64,000 bases of DNA from Heligmosomoides polygyrus polygyrus (lineage: Eukaryota; Nematoda; Chromadorea; Rhabditida; Heligmosomidae): assembly GCA_947396885.1 (NCBI GenBank), contig OX377206.1, positions 44,003,631 through 44,067,630 on the forward strand, written 5' to 3'. The translations under genes and the position numbers were made by a program. This document shows positions 45,641 to 55,573 of this stretch, one piece after another. Position 1 is the first letter of the stretch; every line of letters begins with the position of its first letter. The notes beneath the pieces are model-generated. The model did no database searches, had not been told where the DNA came from, and saw nothing but the letters and a program-made list of their open reading frames with translations.

Positions 45641-45912
45641 CACGGGTGAGGAACCGGCTAGCCGCAGTGGCCCGAACACTCCAGCGTCGGCGCCGGCGAA
45701 GCCGGCGACCGACGCTGGTATATATACATATAGTGGGATATGGTGGGAATTTCGTAGCGCCTCACGCGTCCTCCTCGGCAGCGGTGATTGCTCACTTTCC
45801 GGCGCTCCCCTTCGGAGAGAGAAGTCATGCCGCAAACTTGGGTGATTAAAGCATCGAGCCCGCGAAGTTTACGAAGTTCCGAAGAATTGCAAACAGATAA
45901 AAAACCCCTCCT

Positions 45913-45917
<5 letters not shown>

Positions 45918-45972
<55 letters not shown>
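45918..45972. repeat. (TA)n microsatellite
   Basis: An uninterrupted run of TA dinucleotides. The surrounding module is another copy of the one at 41100-41270. Confidence 0.97.
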
Positions 45973-45973
<1 letters not shown>

Positions 45974-46199
45974 TGGGAATGGTGAGATGGTGGCATGTTC
46001 GAAGAAAGGCGTGCTCTGTGGAAGGAATCTTCTTCGCCTCGATTTCTGCTTCTTCATTGACGGCCTGTTGACTTCGCTCAGTTCCCACAATTCAGCGTGA
46101 TTCTCTATGCATACATACGTTAAGGACAAACACCTGGAGTGTGCTACTCAGAGGTGTGCGCTTTCAATTTAGGTCCCATAATGTGTTTCACGTTTTCGT

Positions 46200-47182
46200 C
46201 GGTTCTCTCCAAACCGATATCTGTGTATGTCGGTGTCTGTATGAGGTCGTTCATCACACTCGCGTTTAAATTGCCACAGGTAGTGACGAGTTTTCCGCGG
46301 CGTGCCTGGACGAGTTGTCGCACCGTATGCAGGCGGTCGTCACGGGACCAACAATCGTGCTCCAATCAACCACCAAGAAATGGTCGAACATCTACCAACC
46401 TTCATTTCGCTGATGGGCACTATTTGATATCATTGGCGAGCATTTCTTAAGGGTATGCTTTTGTATTGAGCAGGAATCTGGTGAAGTTGCATTGAAAAAG
46501 GAGGCAGATGCCAAGATGGCTGCAGGTTTCACTCTTCGATTGTTACCACCGTTGGAATTGACATGAGCTTCTCTTTTCGCTTCAACTAGAGAAGTGTATA
46601 TGGCCCACATGCTATGTTATATTTGTTTTGAGGAACTGTCCGCCATACACCTGTCCAGATTGTTTCATTTATGGTGGAAATCCCGTTCAAGGGGAGTTCT
46701 GCAATAGGTAGTTGAACCATTTTCTTAACTCGCTGTAGCGAAACATTTTTACAGCAGAAATCCCAATTGCCTGAGGTTGCCCCAAAACTTAGTCCGAGAC
46801 TTACAGGAGCAGCTGAAAATTAGATAGCCTACTTCTCCAAATAACGGTGGACTTTGTCTTTTGCGCTCCGAAGTAACGTTTGAAAACGGTGGAGTTGGTC
46901 TTTTGCGCTCCGAAATAACGTTTGAAACCCTTTGTAGCCAACGCTTTCCTACTGTGCTGTCATCACCCGCAACGTTGTAACTGCAAGGAGCACGACAACA
47001 GAATCCTTATCAAATTCGGATCAACAGCAACAACAAAAAAAATCCTAATCGTTAGTGATGAAGAAGGCCCTTTTCCGTTATCACCTGCAGGTAAAAAAAA
47101 GACATAAAATATGGATCTACTTAAGGAGCGGTTCCAGCAGAAGTGTCGTCCCGCGTTTAATCCGTACTCAAACCCCTATCTT
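46200..47182 (+). repeat. dispersed repeat X, copy 2 left part
   Basis: Matches 36180-37400. It ends at 47182, where the 5-bp duplication ATCTT (47178-47182) marks the insertion of the BEL element; the same family continues from 58845. Confidence 0.75.
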
Positions 47183-47338
47183 TGTCCTGGTTAAGAGCGT
47201 ATGGTGGCGATCTGACGTGCAATAGGAGTATTCTGGCTCCTTATGCGTACCTTTGTGAGTATGATGGCTCCACAAGAAGGTTTATTACAGGACCGTAGTG
47301 GTCAGTGGTAGAATATGTTGATGTATATCACCAATCCT
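47183..47338 (-). repeat. BEL 3' LTR, distal part
   Basis: First part of the 3' LTR, matching 58517-58672 with 3 differences. It is separated from the remainder (50777-50943) by RTE copy A2. Its last 12 bases, ATCACCAATCCT (47327-47338), are the left duplication of that RTE. Confidence 0.95.
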
Positions 47339-47356
47339 CCACGGATCTCCCTCGAT

Positions 47357-47378
47357 AGAGAGCCTTCGGGCTCTCTTG
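47357..47378 (+). other. conserved hairpin at RTE 5' end
   Basis: 'gagagccttcgggctctc' forms an eight-pair stem about 20 nt from the element start. Copy A1 has the same stem with one change (gagagctttcgggctctc). It may shape the 5' end of the RTE RNA. Confidence 0.5.
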
Positions 47379-47494
47379 TTAAGAGGGATCTCAGGCCGCT
47401 TGTCGCAGGGCCACGTGGCGCGTCCCCGGGTGGTGGATAGGGGAATTAAACGCGAACCAAATGCGACCGTGTACTGCCCAGAGACGCAGGTGGG

Positions 47495-47797
47495 ATGCAG
47501 GGGATGGACTCCTTGCTCCTGCTGTGTCGGGTCGACTCGTTCCTTGTGCGTAGGAGCGGCATGTTCGTGCACAGTGTGCGCGGATGTGTCCGTGACTGTG
47601 CGGATTGTAACTGTGTCGGCTCGGCCAAAAGCTTGCACTCGGTAGACTGGGAGTACATCGTAAGGCGATTCGAGGCCGCCTCAAAAGTCTCGCCCCGTCC
47701 CTTCGGGCAGTCTGGCTGGCTGCCCGGAGTTCTTCGCCCGCACGACAGAGCCCGACTAGCTACCCGTGTGTACTCAAGTCAAAAACAGCAGCACTAA
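47495..47797 (+). CDS. candidate short ORF1 in RTE leader (copy A2)
   Basis: 100 residues beginning MQGMDSLLLLCRV and ending 46 nt before the main start at 47844. It is the counterpart of 8802-8542 in copy A1. No domain is recognised. The N-terminal hydrophobic stretch and a cysteine cluster are the only features. Confidence 0.35.
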   Translation: MQGMDSLLLLCRVDSFLVRRSGMFVHSVRGCVRDCADCNCVGSAKSLHSVDWEYIVRRFEAASKVSPRPFGQSGWLPGVLRPHDRARLATRVYSSQKQQH

Positions 47798-47843
47798 AGG
47801 GCCTCATTCCCCTGACCCCGAAAGAGCCCCCATTTCTGCAGCG

Positions 47844-50756
47844 ATGGGAAGGACGAGTACGGAGAGGCTGCTAAAATCTCAGGGCCTAACCAGGCTGCGC
47901 AAATTGAGAAGGACTAGGATGACGATCTGTACTTACAACGCCCGCACGCTTGCATCGGAAGCATCCGTCGAGGACCTGATGATGCAAGCCAGGAAGATCA
48001 AGTACGATGTCATCGGACTGACCGAGACGAGAAGACACCACCCCCTACACGCCGCCTACGACTCCGGAGAAGAACTGTTCCTCGGAACATGCGACAGCAG
48101 GGGAGTAGGCGGCGTTGGTGTCCTCGTCAACACGCACTTGGCCATGAACATCGATTCGTACGAGTCTCTGACAAGCCGAATCGGACGTCTGCGACTGAAG
48201 TGAAGTGTTCCGTGCCAGCTTTGACTGTGTTCGTCGCGTATGCCCCAACATCCGACTACGACGACGAGGAGGTCGAAGCCTTCTACGTGGAGCTGGAGAA
48301 GTTCTATAAGGAAGATCACACCTTCTACAAGGTGATCGTCGGCGACTCCAACGCCAAGATCGGACCGCGAAGGTCGCCGGAAGAACTTCACATCGGAACC
48401 CACGGTTTGGAGTGGAACGAGCAAGGTGAAAGGCTGTCTGAGTTTCTCATGTCGACCAAGACCATCCATGGAAACTCGCAGTTCCAGAAGCCTCCCTCCC
48501 TACGATGGACCTGGGAATCTCCCGGTGGCCAGTTCCACAACGAGATCGACCACATCATCTTCAACCGCAAGCATCGCCTGACCGACGTCTCCGTTGTCCC
48601 CAAGCTCTACACGGGATCGGACCACCGCCTCCTTCGCGCAAGGTTCCGCTTTTCGCGTCAAGGAGAGAAGGCCGCGAAGTTCAAGAAGAGGAGTCCCAGA
48701 ACGACCATCAACTGGGACCTCTACACCTCTCTTGCCGGCCTTTGGGAAGATGCCGTCATGGACAACGTCGACGAGGAATACGACCGCTTCGCGCACCATC
48801 TCCACGATAGTACTAAAGGAGCCGAGAGTTTGAAGACCACGAAGAGACGTCTGTCTCCGGAAACTCTCGAGCTGATACGCCAGCGTGGAGCAGCACGAGC
48901 GTCAGGCAACTACCAACTGACGTCCGAGCTTGCGAAGCTATGCAGAGAGGCGATAAAGGAGGATCTTAAGGAGAGAAGGGCGGAAGTGTTGGCTGAAGCT
49001 GCAGAGGCAGGGTTGAGCATCCGCAATGCCCGCCGGAACTTCGCCAACTTCAAGACCAAGATGACAGCTCTCCGACGTCCCGACGGAACCGTCACCTCTT
49101 CCAGAAGGACCATGGAGAAGGTCATCCACGACTTCTACTCCGATCTCTTCGATAGCCACGTCCACTTGCCCCCATACCATCTTCCGCAGGATGGATACGT
49201 CGTCCCCTCTGTTCTCCCTTCCGAGATCCGACACGCCATCTCGTCGGTGAAGAAACGTACAGCACCCGGTCCCGACAGGATCAGACCCGAACACCTGAAG
49301 AACCTCCCGCCTACGCTCATCAACACCCTGGCGCGGCCCTTCACACGTTACCTGTCAGAGTGCAAGGTTCCATCTCAGTGGAAGACCAGCAGAACCGTCT
49401 TGCTGTACAAGAAGGGAGACGTGCACGACATTGGCAACTATCGCCCGATCTGCCTGCTGTCCGTAGTCTACAAGCTGTTCACTCGAGTTATCGTGAATAG
49501 GATTAGCAGAACGCTGGACGAAGGACAGCCATGCGAGCAAGCAGGATTTCGGAGAGGATTCAACACGATCGACCATATACACAATTACGAAACTCATCGA
49601 AGTGTCGCGAGGGTACAAGCTGCCGCTGTGCCTTACGTTCATCGACCTGAAGAAGGCATTCGACTCTGTCGAAACTGAAGCGGTCATCGAAGCCCTGTTC
49701 ACTCACTGCGTTCCTACTCAGTACATCAGAGTCCTTCGAGAGCTGTACAGTGGATTCACGACCAAGATCTCACCATTCTACAACGACGTCGTCGTCAACG
49801 TGAAGAGAGGGGTTCGGCAAGGGGATACCATATCCCCTAAGCTCTTCAGCGCCACTCTCGAAAACGTCATGCGCGAACTAGAATGGGAAGACATGGGAGT
49901 GAAGGTCGACGGCCGGCAACTACATCATCTTCGCTTCGCTGACGACATCGTGCTCATAACACCGAGCATCACCCAGGCGGAGCGAATGCTCGCCGACTTC
50001 GATCGTGTATGTGGGAACGTTGGACTGCAGCTGAATCTTACGAAGACGATGTTCATGAGGAACGGATGGGTTTCTGATGCCCGATTCTCGCTCAACGGAA
50101 CGAACATCTCCGAATGCTCCAGCTATGTGTATCTGGGTCGCGAAGTCAACATGGCCAACGACCTAGCACCGGAGCTGAGCAGGAGGAAAAGAGCGGCTTG
50201 GGGAGCTTTCAAGAGCGTCGAAGAAGTCGCGAAGAAGACGAAGAACGTCCGACTCCGTGCCCACCTCTCCGACTCCACTGTTCTTCCTGCCCTAACATAC
50301 GCCTCAGAGACCTGGGCTATACGAAAGCAGGATGAACACGCGATCAGCGTCGCGCAGCGTGGAATCGAGAGGACGATGCTCGGAGTGACACGACTCACGC
50401 AAGTGAGAGAAGGCCTCCGGAGTTCCGAGCTTCGCCGACGTTCGAAGGTCAGAGACGCTGTCGCGTGGGCCAAGTTGTCGAAAATTAGGTGGGCCGGCCA
50501 CGTAATGCGCTTCGCAGACACCCGCTGGACGAGAGCCATCACCGACTGGATTCCGCGGGATGTCAAAAGAACACCAGGACGCCCGCCAACGCGTTGGTCA
50601 GACTTCTTCGTTAAAGCCCTGAACGACCGATATGACGCTCTTCGTGTCCCTCGAGCGAGGAGGATCCATTGGACCACTCTGGCACGCGACAGGGACGAAT
50701 GGAGACGCTGCTGGCACCCGCTCGAGCAATTCGATGATCAACGGAACGACAGGTAA
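47844..50756 (+). pseudogene. endonuclease-reverse transcriptase of RTE copy A2
   Basis: Same domain order as copy A1. The endonuclease glutamate is present (GLTETRR), but GDFNAKIG reads GDSNAKIG. RT motifs FIDLKKAFDS, GVRQGD and FADDIVL are intact, and the C-terminal tail runs to the stop at 50756. Breaks: near 48201 a stop plus a one-base loss, and near 49584 a one-base loss before the RT palm. Three frames (47844-48203, about 48200-49590, about 49590-50756) therefore carry the protein. The full C terminus, absent in copy A1, is preserved here. Confidence 0.93.
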
Positions 50757-50776
50757 TACAGGTGATCACCAATCCT

Positions 50777-50943
50777 ACAGACACAGGCGTGGCCTCTTTC
50801 TATCAGGCGAGGTCACGCCAAACAAACATTTATGACGGACTTCTCGTTATGGAGTGTCAGATAAGCACCCATGGAGAAGAGATAAGTACCTCTGGACTAG
50901 GATGAAGAGAGGGGGCCGACAGTTCTGGCAGAATACCAGAACA
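50777..50943 (-). repeat. BEL 3' LTR, proximal part
   Basis: Second part of the 3' LTR, matching 58673-58839 with 2 differences. It starts (minus strand) TGTTCTGG at 50943. I saw no clear polypurine tract just upstream in the element. Confidence 0.95.
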
Positions 50944-51339
50944 CTCCGGGGCAACAAAAGGAAAGAGAAACGAGGTGAACACAATGGATATGTAATGGGG
51001 AAGCTATGGTAATATAATGGCATACAAGGAGCGAATCACTAGCTTGCAGATACATGACAAAATTAGCGAAAATTGCTGTAGGCCATCGTAAAAGGTTATG
51101 GAAGGCCCATGGCCATTCCCATGGCTTCGCTTCTGCCATTGGTTCGAGTTGATCGTCCATCGTCCTTGTTGTGTGTTCGGCTTAGACGTCTGGTGAATGA
51201 CGTTGATAGAATTGAGATGTCGATTGATGGGCGATACTAGAGATAAAAATTACAGAAAACATAGTTAAGGGGAAAGCAAAGCACAGTGAGAAGTTGTGCA
51301 CGGATGCGTACAACTAATCCTGTGCGAAGATGGAGTCCG
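50944..51339 (-). other. BEL 3' untranslated region
   Basis: Between the envelope stop and the 3' LTR. No open frame of note. The element-sense strand next to the LTR is pyrimidine-rich rather than purine-rich. Confidence 0.6.
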
Positions 51340-53470
51340 TTATTGGCTTCCGTGCTCCTTCATGTTACGGAGACTTTTCGTGGACCTCCATATCATTGAA
51401 AATACCCAGAGTAGTAAATGAATGGTTGTCTTACAAAGAGCAAACGCTACTTTTGCCAGTGTAATCAGGATAACTGGACCGAACAGGTACGATAACACTG
51501 ACAGCACCACTGTTACGGTCACAGCTCCAAGAGCCGACTTCCAGTGAGCGCGAGCGATCTCGAGCAAGGGATGGAGATCCGGCAATTGTATACTTGCCAG
51601 TGACTCCATCCAGGTTGGTTCACGATAACTGTCGTGGTTGAAGTGAAATACCGATTCATACGATAGAGTGTGGTATTTTAGGGTACCATTTAGGCTCAGC
51701 ATGACCTTCTCGCTTCCACAGTAGGTGAAGCAGTTATGTTTGACCACTGCTGTGTCAATGCTGAACTTCACCTTGGTTTCTGGGTTTGAGGGTCCACATT
51801 CTATGGAGAATGAGTGATGATCACAATGTACCGTGATCGTTGTAGGATCTTTCGTTTCACAATGAGATATCGCTCCCGCACCTTGAATCCAGCTGTAGCA
51901 TCCAGTTAGCTGGTCAAGTGACGCATAACGTTTAACGTTTCTCCTCTTGGGTGAAACTAGTGCTACCCAACAAGAGTTTTGACTGGACCGTGATTATGGT
52001 CTCGATGTCTGTCATGAAAGCGACTATGCCATCTTCAGTGCTGTGAATTTCCACAGATGGTGTAATTAGCGGCAATTTGTGAACATCATCCATAGCAACT
52101 TTCCGAAGCGTGTTGTCAGGACAGTGGCAATGGTGTTTAGTCCAGCCAGTATTACAGTCACATATTACCTTATTTGCGCAGTTGCGGAAATTATTCACCG
52201 CGTCGAGGCGTGTAGGACATTCAACCGGTACGACAAACTGGTCCGGAAGAAGGACTGACGCGTTTCTTGCCACAGCAATCCATCTGGTAAGTATTGCCAG
52301 TGAAGGCTTTTGTACGGAGACAGCCGTAATGTTGAAGTTATGGAACGTACTTGTCATATATGGTTCCAGGAGTAGAGTTTCCTCCTTATTTTCTTTCATG
52401 AGGGTGCTTTTTAGCTCCACCTGGATATCAGGTATCCACTCTCTGCATTCGATAACTTCGAATACAGCCCTTGAAATGGGGATGTGAGCCACCTTATAGA
52501 ATGTGCAGGCAGGCGAGAGCAGGAAACATCCACAGCTAACACCACCGCATGTGTACTGGCATCCGGAATACCCTGGGTACTTTCGCGCCCTAGATAATTC
52601 AGGAACGGTATCATTTCGTCCGAGTGTGTCACACACATTCCCGGTACAGGATCCTGCCTGTGCGCATCTCACGTTGGTGTACACTTTGTGTTCCGTGCTC
52701 TTTGTAAAGAATTTGGACACTTTAGCACACTTGAGGGTGATTGATCTAACCCTCATTTTGAGCAGTCCCACAGGTCTGTTTTCGTGACGGATTGCAGTGC
52801 ACTGTTCGTTTTGAATCCTGTTGAACAGGAGTTCTCTACTGAACTCGTAGGTGTAGACGCCGCCTTGGCTACAAACAATGTCAGCTGCATGTCTTGTAAA
52901 CCTGTGTTGGCAGCTCTCAACCGGCCCACGTGTGATAATCGCTATGCACAGTGTGATAAGGATACCACCGTTCAGTGGGGAAGGATTCCAGGAATGAAGT
53001 CCAATATTTTCCACGTGGTCACCACTGATACAGTTAATCTGGACAGCTGGTGCAGCCACACTACTCCTGCTCTTGATAAGGTATATGATGATACCAACAA
53101 GCGTAAACATGAATAGAGCTATCAGATACGTGATAACGGCTACGCTTGCAATTGCTCCAACTGGCCAACAGTGTGGATTTCCTAGCAATGATATGCTAAG
53201 TAACGTGTTGGATCTCGAACAGAAATCGGGATTAGCACAGATTGTGACAAATGTGCCTTCTCCATGCTTCAACTTAACGTCAGTTGTGCTGTATAGCGGG
53301 GAGATTGGAAGCTTGTAAGTCTTTCCAAGTCCATCGCCTTGGAATATTTTGCACTCTTCATTGAAGCATAGTTCAAAAGTGGTATTCTTTCCAGGTATTT
53401 TCACTATACCATGTATTCTTTCCAGGTATTTTCACTATACCATTCTCACAACTAGCGTAAGTTGCGTCTG
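51340..53470 (-). pseudogene. BEL envelope-like glycoprotein (phlebovirus G2 type)
   Basis: Two main frames (53404-51932 and about 51945-51340) carry the protein, and its N-terminal end lies in the frame at 53900-53373. Seen: a strong membrane segment near residue 85-110 of the first frame (VAVITYLIALFMFTLVG), a second hydrophobic segment that may act as an internal signal, then a cysteine-rich ectodomain (TCGGVSCGCF, CDCNTGW, TGCYSWIQGAG) and a C-terminal membrane anchor in the last frame. The cysteine pattern is that of the phlebovirus G2 (class II fusion) family, which some nematode BEL elements acquired. Breaks: a 31-bp tandem duplication (53382-53443) and a one-base frameshift near 51945. 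It is not intact. Confidence 0.85.
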
Positions 53471-54037
53471 TCTTAGCTAGCAGAGCAGCAAATGTGATTA
53501 TCATAAGCATTATATTTCCTTTTGCTCCTTTTATAAAGGAAAGTGGATTTCTCCTTTGCTTTGACGTCAATGTGATGATGTCAAGTGAGTCTGGCACCTG
53601 CTCGCATGCCACGAGCTGAGTGGAGCTAGGCTCTTCTAAGCTGTTCTCGAACTCTCTGATGACTTCGTATGCCTTGGTTTTTGCCGACCTGGGCGGAAAT
53701 ATTCGGATTTGTTCAGATGTGTTCTCACGTGATGGAGATGCTTGTACATCATTGTCCGATTTACTTTCACTACATCGAACTTCAAGGGCATATAGCTTGT
53801 TTAGAGGTCTCTGCAGGACATGTCCGTTTGGAGTAAGGACTTTAGCTGACCTCACCAGGCCATCGTGACTGACGTTTAGATCAACCACTTTCCCATACAC
53901 CCAGCATCCTCGGGGCAGCAGCTCTTGTTCTATAAGGACGATTTCACCCTTTTCTGGAATCGACCTTGCTATGTGCCTACGTTGTTTAGATAAAGCTTTT
54001 GCGATTCTCTAAGCAAGGTGAGGTACTCGCAACTCCA
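53471..54037 (-). pseudogene. BEL pol C-terminal domain joined to envelope start
   Basis: The frame 53900-53373 begins within the Pao integrase C-terminal region (LLPRGCWVYGKVV, then GHVLQRPLNKLYALEV, the DUF5641 type) and runs on without a stop into a hydrophobic signal-like stretch (IMLMIITFAALLA) that opens the envelope. Pol and envelope therefore share one frame, which suggests a polyprotein. A frame break at about 54035-54005 separates it from the integrase frame. Confidence 0.7.
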
Positions 54038-55573
54038 TTACGCCCAAAATTTGTTAGCAATCTGTTCAGAGTAGCTTAGCGCTTCAAAGGCTTGCTGCCT
54101 TGTTTTTATGTACTCCGTCTCATATAATAGGTCATCCGGGTCATTCAATGTTTTAGAATCTTGTACGGCAAATTTTACGTTTCCTTGAAGGAAATCGACC
54201 GGTCTTAATGGGATCTCCATTAAATCGGTAGTGCTTATCTTTGTAAGTGGTCGTGTATTGATAGTTGCTTCGATAGTAGCAACGACCGTGCACATTTGGT
54301 CGAAATTTAGTTTCTTCCGACCGATTGATTTGCGCATGCACCGTTTTACGGAACCGACCAGTCTTTCCCAGGCACCGCCCATCCATGGACTAGCGGGAGG
54401 ATTGAAAACCCACTGTATACCGTTATCGGCACTATAGCTCATTACGGAATGCCCTGAGCTGTTGGAACTTGATAGTTCTTCGATTATCTTTGAGCCTAAT
54501 CTAAAATTGGTTCCACAATCAGAACGAATTAAGTGAGGAACACCTCTTCTAGAAATAAACCGCACGAAGCAGTTCAGAAAGGCTCCAGCGGACATGTCTT
54601 CCACTACTTCTATGTGAACCGCTCTGGTCGTTAAGCATGTGTACAGACAGATGTACATGCTTTCGTCCGAACTTGATGTGAACGGACCGATAAAGTCACA
54701 TCCCACATTTCGGAATGGTTTTGCTATCACCACCCTATCTGCCGGTAGCGATGGCATAGCGGGGGGACCAAATGGTAGTCCTTGCCATCTTTTACAGACC
54801 GTGCAATTTCTTAGGTAGGTCTTAAAGGATCCAGACGCACGAGGGATCCAGTACTTTTGCCTGGCCAGTGATAAGGTTTGATCTTTGCCACAGTGAAAGT
54901 TATCATTGTGAATGGCTGTTAATACGAGCCTTGTTGCATCTCCTCTGTTTGGGAGATAGATTGGGGACTTCAAATGGATGAGAAGCGGGCTGATAATTCC
55001 CAACGGATCATAAATGGAGTTCAGCTCGCTGACTATATCACGCTTCGTAGGATCTTGTTTTAATGGAAACGTTGCCTTCACAGTGAACCGGTCGGTTATG
55101 GTATCATAGTCCACAGCAAGATATGTTATCGACCCAGAAGGTAACCGATCATAGGTGGGGATCCTTGCATTAACGAGCTCAGAGTTCGAAACGTACTCTC
55201 TGAGATTCATTCCTATCCGAGCGAATAATGCTTTGGATAGTTCGTACTTCTGCAAAGTTTCCTCTACAGTGTTTGCAACTAACAAAATATTGTCAACGTA
55301 GAGATTTGAAGCTATCTCTGTTGCTAAGCTGCATTTTTGTGACTGCAAGTACGCAAAGATCGCCATGTTCAATATGCTTGGCGAAGCTGTGACTCCAAAA
55401 GGTAGTCTAGTGAAACGGTATTCCACTATGTTGCCCTGGGTAAGAGGTAGGCTGGGCTGTTTTACCCAAAGGAATCGACACAGATCTTTGTGATGAGCAG
55501 GTATGCTAATTTGTGTAAACGCTGCTTCTATATCGCACAGCAGCACAAATTTGCTTAAACGACTTGCGATCAA
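54038..55573 (-). pseudogene. BEL reverse transcriptase and integrase (RNase H deleted)
   Basis: 511 residues. RT: LCDIEAAFTQI (motif A), RLPFGVTASPSILN (motif B) and LYVDNILLV near residue 92, where Pao enzymes normally have YVDD. After IYDPLGIISPLLIHLKS the sequence jumps to PIYLPNRGDATR, so the end of RT and all of RNase H are missing, a loss I estimate at about 1 kb. Integrase: zinc-binding HNDNFH...CTVC (residues about 220-260), then catalytic Asp in VGCDFIGPF, Asp in RSDCGTNF and Glu in WMGGAWERL. The integrase core looks complete. Confidence 0.9.

Larger units (their letters stand above)
47339..50764 (+). mobile_element. RTE-type LINE copy A2, nested in the BEL LTR
   Basis: Full-length 3426-bp element with an exact 12-bp target-site duplication ATCACCAATCCT (47327-47338, 50765-50776). 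The uninterrupted LTR at 58517-58839 shows the empty site. A 505-bp leader precedes the endonuclease-RT start at 47844, and the 3' end is ...aatacaggtg. Because it lies within a BEL LTR, it is younger than the BEL insertion. Confidence 0.96.

Noticed and set aside
45869..46129. Frames through the (TA)n tract
   Set aside because: Microsatellite artefact (Ile-Tyr repeats) on both strands.
47339..47440. HDV-like ribozyme at the RTE 5' end
   Set aside because: The first bases have no downstream partner at the spacing the double-pseudoknot fold needs; only a simple stem is supported.
50944..50990. Polypurine tract next to the BEL 3' LTR
   Set aside because: The element-sense strand is pyrimidine-rich there, so no tract was annotated.
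52110..53318. Plus-strand frames opposite the BEL envelope
   Set aside because: Antisense shadows without independent motifs.
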